Below, piece after piece: positions 34,473-42,848 of a stretch of DNA of 64,000 bases. Numbering within the stretch: the stretch's first letter is position 1; each line of letters begins with the position of its first letter. Source of the stretch: Vibrio tasmaniensis (GTDB taxonomy: Bacteria > Pseudomonadota > Gammaproteobacteria > Enterobacterales > Vibrionaceae); the NCBI RefSeq assembly GCF_024347635.1, contig NZ_AP025511.1:1426001-1490000 (forward strand), in the 5' to 3' direction. Position numbers and translations under genes: made by a program. The notes under the pieces are model-generated. The model made no database searches. It was not told the DNA's origin and was given only the letters and a program-made list of their open reading frames with translations.

Positions 34473-35313
34473 ATTCCATAAAATTCACGAATTTCAACAA
34501 GACCGTGTAATTGAATTCTACCTTAATAATACAGGTAGTTCTAAGGTTAAGAGAAAAGAATTAAAACTGATTAAAAAAGATCTTTTAGACGACTTTAAAA
34601 TTTACAAAACCCTCGGTCAATTGGGCAAGTTACATAACATATCACGTCATATATCAACGATATCTGACGAAAACAAAACTACTCTAAATTTACTTTATAA
34701 ATCATATTTACCTAAAACCGGAATGAGAAAGAAAGTTTTTTCTACCAGTTTAATATGTCCAGCTTGTCAAAAAGGATATGCAACTGAACGATCATCTTTA
34801 GATCATTTTCTTCCTTCTTCGATTTTCCCAAACTTTTATGTTTATCCACTTAACCTAATTCCAACATGTGGCGATTGTAATAGAATCAAGAATGATGAGC
34901 TTCCTTCAAGTCACCTAGATAATTTGCCACACCCATACTTTGATGGTTTTTTATTTAAAAATCACTGGTTGGAGATTGAAGTTTATAATAGAAAACCATT
35001 AAATTTCACTTTTAAAATTCCAAATAACCTCAGCAAGAAAAACAGACTAAAGATAATTAACCATATCTTAGCGTATGACTTAGAAGATACACTATTTACA
35101 CATGTAGATAGTATCTTTGTGGATGTTGACGAAGATTTTAAAGAAATATATGACTCTAAAGGAGGAGCTAACCTAAAAAAATATATTGGTTCTCTTAGAA
35201 AAACAGCTTTCGTTGAAAATCATAAGAATAAATTTCTTCCCATAAACTTAGAATATGCGTTGTTCGATGCATTATACAGCTCTGATTGGTTCTGCAATAG
35301 TTATTATAGCTAG
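34456..35313 (+). CDS. HNH endonuclease partner (PtuB-like)
   Basis: This 285-residue protein has an HNH nuclease domain near its middle: CPAC at 101-104, D116-H117 (LDHFLP), N133 (YPLNLIPTC), CGDC at 138-141 and the final KND (145-147). The four cysteines should bind structural zinc, and D116-H117 with N133 form the metal-dependent active site. The first 100 residues are helical and basic, the last 130 are of unknown fold. It overlaps the ATPase gene by 17 bases, so expression is coupled. ATPase plus HNH in this order is the Septu layout, in which the nuclease is thought to be held and released by the ATPase during phage infection. Confidence 0.8.
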   Translation: MKMINKFHKIHEFQQDRVIEFYLNNTGSSKVKRKELKLIKKDLLDDFKIYKTLGQLGKLHNISRHISTISDENKTTLNLLYKSYLPKTGMRKKVFSTSLICPACQKGYATERSSLDHFLPSSIFPNFYVYPLNLIPTCGDCNRIKNDELPSSHLDNLPHPYFDGFLFKNHWLEIEVYNRKPLNFTFKIPNNLSKKNRLKIINHILAYDLEDTLFTHVDSIFVDVDEDFKEIYDSKGGANLKKYIGSLRKTAFVENHKNKFLPINLEYALFDALYSSDWFCNSYYS

Positions 35314-35473
35314 GTAATATGGTGTGTTTTAACTGGTCAAAGAGCTCTGTATCAATGAAAACCATGCTTCGTACCCGTGCATCATACCTGAGGGGGGGGA
35401 TTTGTACTCACTATATTAGTGATGCATATAGTAAGAATTATTGAAGTAAGTCCTTATTATAAAGTGATTTAAC

Positions 35474-35590
35474 ATGAATATTTGCACTCGCTATAAATGC
35501 GATACATGCGACACCTTGATAGATTGTCGTATAGGATTCTCTAACCGTGACGTTCAGCCACTTCAGTTCGCTTGTCCTGCGTGTCGTTAG
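35474..35590 (+). pseudogene. Zinc-ribbon gene fragment (38 codons)
   Basis: The frame from ATG 35474 to TAG 35590 contains three CxxC/Cx-type sites (YKCDTC, IDCRIG and FACPAC), and the tail FSNRDVQPLQFACPAC resembles the start of a larger zinc-ribbon protein. It then stops. The following 110 bases read as a plausible helical protein tail at 35703-35816 in another frame, so this may be one gene broken by frameshifts or deletion. The family is not identified. Confidence 0.45.
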
Positions 35591-35702
35591 CTCTATTGGG
35601 CACGATTCGTTCTATCACTTGTAATCAGGACTAGACCTTCTTAACAAACTTGGAGAGCATCACCGTACTTTAAAAAGACTGATATCATAGTACAAACAGG
35701 GC

Positions 35703-35816
35703 AACATCAAAGGATTTGAGAAAGTAATCAAGGGACTAGATGACCTAGATTTTGTAAAGCTAAAGTCCCATAAGAATGAAGATGTTATCGCAGCTCTTTA
35801 CAGTGCTTTATGGTAA
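35703..35816 (+). pseudogene. Coding remnant, C-terminal part of an unknown protein
   Basis: An open stretch reading NIKGFEKVIKGLDDLDFVKL and ending DVIAALYSALW before a stop has normal amino-acid make-up but no start codon in frame. It could be the end of the gene whose beginning is at 35474. Confidence 0.35.
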
Positions 35817-36009
35817 ATACTGTTAAATCTCGATGAATATGAACTTATAAGAAACCCGTAATGGTGAGTGGTAAGCTATCATAAAAGTTTTGTATCGGAC
35901 AAACCGTGTGGGTAAGTCATTGATCCTACCTCACTCATGAACTTATCTTTAACCCCAGCGAATTTAACATAACGTACATAATACGCACCGAATCTGTAAG
36001 CCCCAGATA

Positions 36010-37504
36010 GTAATGTCACTTTTGAGCCAGATTAAAATGTCACCTTAGCACTGGTTGCTGACTACATTTCATGTACCAGCTTCGGTTACTAAGGACTCCT
36101 GAGATGTTGATTGCCATGAGTGAAAAAGAAATTAGTCGATTCAAAGTTATTCAAGACGTCTGTGAACATCGTTTGCGTCGTACTGATGCGGCAGAGATAC
36201 TTTCGTTAAGTGAGCGTCAAGTTCAAAGGTTAATGAACAAACTACGTGAACATGGTGCGGCTAGTTTAACCCATGCTTCTAGAGGTAAACCCAGTAATCG
36301 ACGTTATTCTGACGAATATCGCAAAGAGATTCTTTCGACTATCCATAAACACTATTCTGATTTCTCGCCCACATTTGCACGTGAAAAGATCATAGAAAAT
36401 CATAATTTAGCTATCTCGTTAGAGACACTTCGCCAATGGATGATTGCCGATAACCTTTGGATCCCGCACTCACAACGAAAACCTCGGATCTATCAGCCTC
36501 GTTACCGTCGTGATTGCTTGGGTGAACTTATTCAAATTGACGGCTCCCATCATGACTGGTTTGAAGGCCGCAGCGACAAATGCTGCCTATTGGTGTTCAT
36601 TGACGATGCAACTGGCCGCTTGATGAACCTAAGATTCAGCGAAACGGAATCCGCGTTTGACTACATGTTGGCGACGCGTGAATACCTCAATGAGCACGGT
36701 AAACCCATCGCATTTTACAGCGACAAACACTCCATATTTAGAGTGAATCAGGAGAAACACAAACAAGTTGGCCAGACCCAATACGGGCGCGTGCTGAAAG
36801 AGCTGGCGATAGAACTCATTTGTGCCAACAGCTCCCAAGCCAAAGGCCGTGTTGAGCGAGCCAATCTCACGTTGCAAGACCGGCTGGTTAAAGAGATGCG
36901 CTTACAAGGCATCAACACCATCGAGCAAGCCAACGCCTGGCTTCCCTACTTCATCGCCGATTTTAACCACCGCTTTGCTAAGCCCGCTCAATACCCGAAA
37001 AACATGCATCGTCCGGTTCGAGAATCCAAGCAAGAACTCGACGATATTTTCAGTTGGCAAGAAAGCCGCAAGCTCTCAAAATCACTGACATTTCAATACG
37101 ATAAAGTAATTTATCTCATTGAGCCCACCGAAGAAAACAGCCGATTAATGCACGAAACCGTGAAGGTACTCGACTACCCAAATGGAGAAATCGCCATTCA
37201 GTACGGGCATCGAAAACTCGAATTCAAAACCTTCGACAAACTCGAGCACGTTCAACAAACCCAAATCGTCGACAACAAACGCCTCGGCCAAGTTTTAAAA
37301 TTTGCTCAGCAACAACAACAAGAATTCGAACAACAACAGCAACGAACCCGCAGTAAGAAAGCGCCCAAGCGCCGTGCACAACAAAGAGCCTTACAAACCG
37401 CGCCTCGAGCCATCAACCCTGTCCTCACTGACCCCTTCAAAGCCTCCAGTCGAAAGACTTAACAAGGGGACATTTCTATTGGGGACAAATAAGGACATTT
37501 TAAA
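36010..37504 (+). mobile_element. ISNCY/IS1202-like insertion sequence
   Basis: One transposase gene (36071-37462) is flanked by matching inverted ends. Each end has two AATGTC boxes 17-18 bases apart: left at 36012 and about 36035, right as the reverse complement at about 37500 and 37470. The exact outer bases and target duplication cannot be fixed by eye. The element is about 1.5 kb, normal for one-gene elements of this group. Confidence 0.7.
36071..37462 (+). CDS. DDE transposase, ISNCY family
   Basis: This 463-residue transposase has an N-terminal helix-turn-helix (about 15-80, LRRTDAAEILSLSERQVQRL), a second DNA-binding region and an rve-type catalytic core. Catalytic residues are visible as D in LIQIDGSHHDWF, D in FYSDKHSIFRV and E in AKGRVERANLTLQDRL. 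The C-terminus is glutamine-rich, then basic (RTRSKKAPKRRAQQ). The frame is intact, so the element may still be active. A later start at the ATG encoding MSEKEISRF (36116) is possible, because the first residues before it are not conserved in my memory. Confidence 0.85.
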   Translation: MYQLRLLRTPEMLIAMSEKEISRFKVIQDVCEHRLRRTDAAEILSLSERQVQRLMNKLREHGAASLTHASRGKPSNRRYSDEYRKEILSTIHKHYSDFSPTFAREKIIENHNLAISLETLRQWMIADNLWIPHSQRKPRIYQPRYRRDCLGELIQIDGSHHDWFEGRSDKCCLLVFIDDATGRLMNLRFSETESAFDYMLATREYLNEHGKPIAFYSDKHSIFRVNQEKHKQVGQTQYGRVLKELAIELICANSSQAKGRVERANLTLQDRLVKEMRLQGINTIEQANAWLPYFIADFNHRFAKPAQYPKNMHRPVRESKQELDDIFSWQESRKLSKSLTFQYDKVIYLIEPTEENSRLMHETVKVLDYPNGEIAIQYGHRKLEFKTFDKLEHVQQTQIVDNKRLGQVLKFAQQQQQEFEQQQQRTRSKKAPKRRAQQRALQTAPRAINPVLTDPFKASSRKT

Positions 37505-37773
37505 ATGGGATTGACAGAATATGTAGGCGCAAAGTTGTAATGTCACTATTTTCCAAAGTTAAAATGTCCCTTAAGTTCATCACCACAAGGCTTGATTGAT
37601 CTTGGCACGAAAAATCATCTGTGCTTCGAAACTTATGTTACTGATTACGTTTAACAATGATTTTCTAACGAGCATCAAAAAGGCCGGACAAGCCGACCTT
37701 CTCATTGAGCATGTTACGTACCCACGATCTTATTCGGTTAAGCGCAGCAAGCCACTCACCATAATTGAACCGA
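37463..37773. other. IS right flank with an extra solo IS end
   Basis: At 37537-37574 AATGTCACT, a 17-base spacer and AAATGTCCC repeat the left-end pattern of the IS in the same orientation, 33 bases beyond its right end. The remaining bases to the MCP stop have no convincing gene; a 63-codon frame (37596-37787) begins with TTG and has no family match. Confidence 0.5.
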
Positions 37774-38874
37774 TTAAGTTCGAGTAAGCAAGGCTTTTAG
37801 CTCTTGAGCTAATATTTCCAAACCAGAAATAACGTTATCTGCTGAGCTTTCCATTTGTTCCAAATATTGAAATGACAATTCTAGATCACCATCAATTTTT
37901 GCTTGAACCGCTTTTTTACCGTAAAGGTGCACTTCCTCATGAGGTCTTTCTAGGTTCTTGAAGCTGGTTATATCGGATAATAAGTCACGACCACGCCCCT
38001 TATAATACCATTGACCTAATCGGCAATTATGGTGGTCTACAATATTGTCGATATCAGTTATGTTACTGTTAATATTTTTGTAAACGTCGATTTTCCAAGC
38101 AACATGGTCTAAGGCAACAAGCCTCAAAAATATTTGGTTATAGCTTCTTTTTACAAGCACATAAAGTTTATGTGAGTTGGTTACTAAAATAGTAATAATA
38201 TCAACGAGTTCTTCAGATTGGTCTCCTAATGTATCGAATTCCATATTAACTTTTTGCATATCATCATGACATGCCGTTGTATTATCACTAATCTTTGAAA
38301 CTACACTTTTTATTTGTTGTGCTGATTGACCTGCTGTTTGTGCAAGGGATCTTACTTCGTCAGCAACAACAGCAAAGCCTCGGCCATGTTCACCGGCCCT
38401 TGCAGCTTCAATCGCAGCATTGAGTGCAAGTAAGTTAGTTTGTTCAGATACGGCATCAATCGTGACGACAAATTTAGCAATATCTTCTGCATTTAGTTTA
38501 AGTATATTAACCTGCTCGCCAATTTTAATTGTGTTGCTTTTCGTTTCGAGCAGCTTAGATTTAAAATGTTCGAGCAGCGCTAAACCATCACGAGTTTCTT
38601 CTTCATACGAAGACAGAAATGCAGCGGTTTGCTCTGCTGATTCAGCTAGGCTACTGCGAATATCTTGCAATGGCAATGTGGTGTTTATGACACGGTTGAC
38701 CATGACTTGGCTTGCTTCATACCTCTCTTCAATGGCATTTTTATCAGCTTCGAGCTCAGCAATCCTTTGCTTTAAGTTATTTTGGATATTCACATTAGAT
38801 TTTAAGTCTTGCTTAGATTGCAATAATTCACTTGTTAATGAATTGATTTTATTTGAGGAAATGAATTTGTACAT
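37774..38874 (-). CDS. Soluble methyl-accepting chemotaxis protein with C-terminal CZB zinc-binding domain
   Basis: This 366-residue receptor lacks transmembrane segments. A coiled coil (about 5-55) is followed by the MCP signalling tip (DAVSEQTNLLALNAAIEAARAGE, then HGRGFAVVADEVRSLA) that contacts CheA and CheW. Its C-terminal CZB domain shows the zinc ligands: a histidine in DHVAWK, cysteine in DHHNCRLGQWYYKGRG and histidines in RPHEEVHLYGKK. CZB domains bind zinc and in soluble chemoreceptors sense zinc-linked or oxidising signals such as hypochlorite. It is the only full gene besides the ATPase-HNH pair and the transposase in the accessory block. Confidence 0.88.
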   Translation of the reverse strand: MYKFISSNKINSLTSELLQSKQDLKSNVNIQNNLKQRIAELEADKNAIEERYEASQVMVNRVINTTLPLQDIRSSLAESAEQTAAFLSSYEEETRDGLALLEHFKSKLLETKSNTIKIGEQVNILKLNAEDIAKFVVTIDAVSEQTNLLALNAAIEAARAGEHGRGFAVVADEVRSLAQTAGQSAQQIKSVVSKISDNTTACHDDMQKVNMEFDTLGDQSEELVDIITILVTNSHKLYVLVKRSYNQIFLRLVALDHVAWKIDVYKNINSNITDIDNIVDHHNCRLGQWYYKGRGRDLLSDITSFKNLERPHEEVHLYGKKAVQAKIDGDLELSFQYLEQMESSADNVISGLEILAQELKALLTRT

Positions 38875-39902
38875 GGATTAATCTCGTATAGAGGAAAAAT
38901 AAACACACTTTTTAGATGGTTATAAGGCGTGGTTATTATATGTGTATAGTATGCTATGGCAAGTATATTATAACTCTAAAATCAATATCTTAGATTAAGG
39001 TTTCTCTATTCACTTAATCCAAGTAACTATCCAACATATAAAACCAACTCTTTAAAGTGACACTGCAACTAAAATGCATGTAGAGGTTGGAAATTAGATG
39101 TCTTTTGAATATTAATATTTAGATTAAAATTAATATGTTAGGTACGTAGAAAGCTAAACCCGGTCACTCAGACAACACTTTATAAATAAACAGTTTAAAC
39201 ACAACCCCCGTAAAATCGCACTTCTTAGTCAACAACATACAAAAATCGATATTTTGGTATGTGCTAAACGTTGAATACAAAATAACTACGATGACTAATT
39301 CCAACTCGATGTCATTAGCAAGACAACCTTGATTACAGTGTTACTCTCGCAAACACGAATTCACCTTTCTGAAGATAAATTCGTGTGCCGATTAAAGCCC
39401 GTTAAAATTGACATTACTCTGGACGATTTAGACCATGTTAAGACGGTAAACGGCCACCACGCACGCGAACTGCCTTATCTTGCACACAACAAATTAAGCT
39501 ACAGTGTAACGTAATTATCACCAAACATACTCTTAAATAAAGCCCCATCAATTACAAGACAACGAACGAAGCCAGGTCCTAGCCAAAACAGAAGTCACAA
39601 CGTCACTAGCCTTAAAAACGCCATAGATTTAACCACTTAGAAATGGTGACATAAATACTGACACCAAAAATGATGGTTGTATTGTTTTCAGATCTTGCTG
39701 TAATTTAATTACAAATAGAGGCCCAAAAAAGCCTGATAAGTGGATTACTCCAACATAACTTACTGAATAAACGGCATTTAAATGGTTTTGAATAGCTAGG
39801 AATTTAGGGCAACTAAAGAGTTGGTATGTACGAGATAATCTACTAGAGGGTAAAATATTTAGTTATAGTGCACGAAGGTGTGAAAAAAGAAGGGCTGATG
39901 CC
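38875..39902. other. AT-rich non-coding stretch at the right edge of the accessory block
   Basis: About 1 kb with no convincing gene. One 61-codon plus frame (39329-39514) has no ribosome site and no recognised family. Short gene remnants could be present but cannot be shown. The vxr operon terminator lies at its right end. Confidence 0.5.
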
Positions 39903-39905
39903 CTA
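39885..39905 (-). terminator. vxr operon terminator overlapping the UPF0181 stop codon
   Basis: On the minus strand AGGGC-ATCA-GCCCT is followed by TCTTTTTTC. The 5' arm shares bases with the TAG stop at 39903-39905, so the terminator begins inside the gene end. Confidence 0.7.
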
Positions 39906-40055
39906 CTCTTCTTTATTACTCATTTCTTCACGAATTTGCTCAGCAACGATTTTGATCGCTTGTGCTGTGCTGATGCCTTGAGTCATCATTTCTTGAATTC
40001 GTTCAACAGCTTTCTGTTGTTCTTCGTGAGAAAGGGTTGGTAAGTCGTTTAGCAT
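39903..40055 (-). CDS. UPF0181 (YoaH-family) protein, probable vxrE
   Basis: This 50-residue protein reads MLNDLPTLSHEEQQKAVERI in its first 20 residues, then QEMMTQGISTAQAIKIVAEQ, which matches the UPF0181/YoaH family very closely. It is the last gene of the vxr operon, and V. cholerae vxrE lies in the same place, so the gene is probably vxrE. The ribosome site GGAG sits in a perfect 7-bp hairpin (CTGCTCC 40059-40065 with GGAGCAG 40074-40080), which may limit translation. A terminator overlaps its stop codon. Confidence 0.85.
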   Translation of the reverse strand: MLNDLPTLSHEEQQKAVERIQEMMTQGISTAQAIKIVAEQIREEMSNKEE

Positions 40056-40058
40056 AGT

Positions 40059-40080
40059 CTGCTCCTTTATTTAGGAGCAG
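40059..40080 (-). promoter_or_regulatory. Hairpin covering the UPF0181 ribosome-binding site
   Basis: CTGCTCC and GGAGCAG form a perfect 7-bp stem with an eight-base loop; the Shine-Dalgarno GGAG is in the 3' arm, three bases before the start codon. Confidence 0.6.
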
Positions 40081-40096
40081 AACTATATAAGGACTG

Positions 40097-41251
40097 TTAG
40101 TAACTAGCAAGGAAATTGATTGAAGCACCCATTGCATTTTCATTGGTGTAGTTAGCACTTAGATCTAACTGGAACAAATTGAGTGGCGACAAACCGATAC
40201 CAGCAGTGACTGTACCTTCTGAACCAGAGTATGCCAAATTCTTGTAGTACCCTGCCCTTAGCTGAAGTTGGCGTAGAACATCAACTTCTGTACCAACACG
40301 AATCATCTGTTCGTTATCTTTGAACGAAGTAAACTTTTCGGTTTCATTTAAGTCATAGTCGACACTAAGCGTGAAGTAGTCCGCTACGATACCAGCACCT
40401 ACGGTATATACAGGCTCTAGTTTGTATGCGTATTGGCCACCGACTTTGTGTGTCACACCGCTGGTCGTACTCGTTAAAGTTTGAGATGTATCTTTGGTAT
40501 TGATATCTCTAGATATTAAGTTGGTAGCCGAAAAACCAACTCGAAATGGACCTGTGAACCAAAGCGCGCCAGCATCCATATTAAAAGAAGTTTCACCTTC
40601 ACCATTGTCTCTTACATCAGACAAATCGTAGCTCTTAACAGAAGCAACATAGTTGTATGTGTAAATACGTTGAAGTTTAGGCGTGATACCAAATGAAATA
40701 TGCTGCCCCATAAAGGTTTGATATTTAGCGAGAGTTAATCCAACTTCGGTAACACCAATAGCAACGGCTTCTACCGTCGACAACTCAAGCTTATCGGCAT
40801 CTGTCGCTGACGCTTCATTATAAACATTTGGTGTAGCAAACGATTCTGTATAGGCTTTGCCGAATAGGTTCGCCGCTATAAATTGATTTGGGATAGCGAA
40901 TGCGACAACACCACCAAGTTCAACATTAGCTTGGTTACCATCGAGTTTTTTAAGAGCTGCATCTAAATCTGCAGTGTTTGTTGCAGCCAGAGCGGAATCA
41001 ATATTTGATTTCATGTCTTGGGGGTCATTATAACTACCACCAAAACTTGGCGTGATCATACCCATATCATCGTTACGACGATAAATAGCAACAAGTGCTG
41101 GGTTATAGAATGGAGCTGTTAGGAAATTTGCTGAAACAACACCAACACCACCCATCGCATCACCACGCGCTTCAATGGCGTAGTTTGCTGCTGAAAGAGG
41201 AAGACTGGCGAATGCAATTGATGCTGCGAGTAGTTTAGTTGTATTTTTCAT
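40097..41251 (-). CDS. vxrD: TraF-like outer-membrane protein VxrD
   Basis: This 384-residue protein has a signal peptide (about 1-20, SLPLSAA) and then a mostly beta, barrel-like sequence with repeated hydrophobic-alternating strands, ending in NYTNENAMGASINFLASY with a C-terminal aromatic residue. It resembles the conjugal-transfer TraF-like group of Vibrio barrel proteins, without any conjugation genes nearby. Its place after vxrC matches the V. cholerae vxrABCDE operon, where vxrD is regulated by the VxrAB two-component system. Its exact job is unknown; an envelope sensor or channel is possible. Confidence 0.75.
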   Translation of the reverse strand: MKNTTKLLAASIAFASLPLSAANYAIEARGDAMGGVGVVSANFLTAPFYNPALVAIYRRNDDMGMITPSFGGSYNDPQDMKSNIDSALAATNTADLDAALKKLDGNQANVELGGVVAFAIPNQFIAANLFGKAYTESFATPNVYNEASATDADKLELSTVEAVAIGVTEVGLTLAKYQTFMGQHISFGITPKLQRIYTYNYVASVKSYDLSDVRDNGEGETSFNMDAGALWFTGPFRVGFSATNLISRDINTKDTSQTLTSTTSGVTHKVGGQYAYKLEPVYTVGAGIVADYFTLSVDYDLNETEKFTSFKDNEQMIRVGTEVDVLRQLQLRAGYYKNLAYSGSEGTVTAGIGLSPLNLFQLDLSANYTNENAMGASINFLASY

Positions 41252-41310
41252 GCCGTTTATCTTTGTTAGATCCCTTACATTATTAACGGCTCAATTCTAA
41301 ATTACTTTAG

Positions 41311-42189
41311 CTACTCTTCGCTAGAAATATCATAAGTTTTACTGATAGTTTGTGCTTGCTCTATCGCTATGTCACCTTGCCAGCGCGAATGTACCATTGA
41401 AACAGCTAAAACATAACGATCATTGGGCAGTTCTTCACCCGTTAAATTGGTCGGATAATCGGATTCATAACTTTTCCCCCACACCTGCTTATATCGTTCA
41501 TCGACATAATCGTACAAACCTACTTCTAGCTTTGGTAATGGGCAATAAGGATTAAGCAGTGCTTTTTTATCGATCAGCCAAGTATCTTTCGATGCCCAAC
41601 GTACTTGCTGACGCATAACCACTTCGCCAAGAATGATCCAGGTACTCCAGGAGTTACCGCTGTCTCCTTTCACAGTCAGGCGATAAAGTCCTGAATCAAG
41701 TTGAGACGCTAAGCTATAACGCTTGCTGTACATACTCACTGAAGCGTTGTTGATTACTGGATTGCCTTTGGTGAACTCACTATCAGACGAAACGACTTTG
41801 TCGACCCACTTCTCAAAGGTGATGTCTTGAATGTTGCTTTCCGATTCAACATCAATCGCCACGCGGAATGTTTCCCTACCTGGGCTTTGAATAATGTGTC
41901 TTTTAACGACGACCGAACTGACCCAATCCGGTAACGTTTTTTTTGTGAGCGTTTTACCACAATCTTTGTTCAATGCTTGATCGAACAGTTGATTGAGATG
42001 ATCTTCGCGAGATTGCGAAGCATTAATTTGCCAAACTTCCACTAGTGAATCAAACATCAAGGCTAAATCGTTATCTAGCAGGTGCTTGTGTACTTGTGTC
42101 AGTGTATCACTATCCTTAAACCAATCAGCTGCTTGTGCAGTATTGATGACGCTGGATAAAATGAGTAGTGGAAGTAAGGCTTTTTTCAT
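41311..42189 (-). CDS. vxrC: DUF2861-like periplasmic protein VxrC
   Basis: This 292-residue protein has a signal peptide (MKKALLPLLILSSVINTAQA) and then a soluble domain resembling DUF2861, with no membrane helix after it. It starts at the base that ends vxrB (42189), so the two genes touch and are translationally close. In V. cholerae VxrC is part of the same five-gene operon. Its biochemical function is not known. It may bind cell-wall material or a signal for VxrA, which is inference from location. Confidence 0.75.
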   Translation of the reverse strand: MKKALLPLLILSSVINTAQAADWFKDSDTLTQVHKHLLDNDLALMFDSLVEVWQINASQSREDHLNQLFDQALNKDCGKTLTKKTLPDWVSSVVVKRHIIQSPGRETFRVAIDVESESNIQDITFEKWVDKVVSSDSEFTKGNPVINNASVSMYSKRYSLASQLDSGLYRLTVKGDSGNSWSTWIILGEVVMRQQVRWASKDTWLIDKKALLNPYCPLPKLEVGLYDYVDERYKQVWGKSYESDYPTNLTGEELPNDRYVLAVSMVHSRWQGDIAIEQAQTISKTYDISSEE

Positions 42190-42848
42190 TACGCTTTCAT
42201 CTTGTAGCCAACGCCACGTAAGGTTTCAATTTCTAAACCTGGTAACTTCTGTCTTAGTTGCAGAACATGCGTGTCTACGGTGCGAGTTGTTGGGAAGTGG
42301 TTGTAACCCCAAACGTGGTCTAGTAGCTCATCACGTGTAAACACTCGACCAAGGTTACTTGCCAAGAATAATAGTAAATCAAATTCCGTACGCGTTAATG
42401 TGACTTCCTGTTCATTAAAAAACACTTCACGCGTCGCTTTGTCTATTACAAGGTTTTGAGCCATCACTTTTGATGCGTCTTGATCTTCAGCATCAGGTAA
42501 GCGCAACTGCGCACGGATTCGAGCAAATAGTTCAGCTTCTGCAAATGGTTTGGTTAGGTAATCGTTCGCACCCGAGTCTAATCCCGCTACTTTGTCTTTT
42601 ACTGTCACGAGCGCCGTTAGCAATATAACGGGGATGTCTTTCTTTTTCTTCCAACCTGGAAGTGAATCTACCGAGTCACCATCAGGAAGTTGACGGTCTA
42701 GGATCACAAGATCCGCTTGTTCCCAATAGCCTTCAACTTCAGAGATCAGCTCGGCATGCAAACATTCATATCCAGCTTGCTCAAGGCTAACTAATAAACC
42801 GTCAGCTAAATTTTTATCATCTTCAACGAGAAGCAATGTCTGTTTCAC
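42189..42848 (-). CDS. vxrB: OmpR-family response regulator VxrB
   Basis: This 219-residue regulator has an N-terminal receiver domain (about 1-115, with the phospho-acceptor Asp in LVILDRQLPDGDS) and a C-terminal winged-helix DNA-binding domain (about 125-219, TRTEFDLLLFLASN and later TVDTHVLQLRQKL). In V. cholerae VxrB (also WigR) is phosphorylated by VxrA and controls peptidoglycan synthesis, type VI secretion and biofilm genes. It overlaps vxrA by 26 bases and ends where vxrC begins. Confidence 0.92.
   Translation of the reverse strand: MKQTLLLVEDDKNLADGLLVSLEQAGYECLHAELISEVEGYWEQADLVILDRQLPDGDSVDSLPGWKKKKDIPVILLTALVTVKDKVAGLDSGANDYLTKPFAEAELFARIRAQLRLPDAEDQDASKVMAQNLVIDKATREVFFNEQEVTLTRTEFDLLLFLASNLGRVFTRDELLDHVWGYNHFPTTRTVDTHVLQLRQKLPGLEIETLRGVGYKMKA

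Larger units (their letters stand above)
35314..36009. other. Decayed region between the HNH gene and the insertion sequence
   Basis: No intact gene is seen, apart from a short fragment at 35474-35590 and a second open stretch at 35703-35816. A nine-base G run lies near 35391. The area appears to be remains of former genes. Confidence 0.5.

Noticed and set aside
37596..37787. A 63-codon plus frame after the IS
   Set aside because: It starts at TTG, overlaps the MCP stop region, and its sequence has no recognised domain.
39329..39514. A 61-codon plus frame in the non-coding stretch before the vxr operon
   Set aside because: No ribosome site, no family match and no neighbour context; likely chance.
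40097..41251. Conjugation gene because of the TraF-like match
   Set aside because: No other tra genes are present and the gene is part of the vxr operon.
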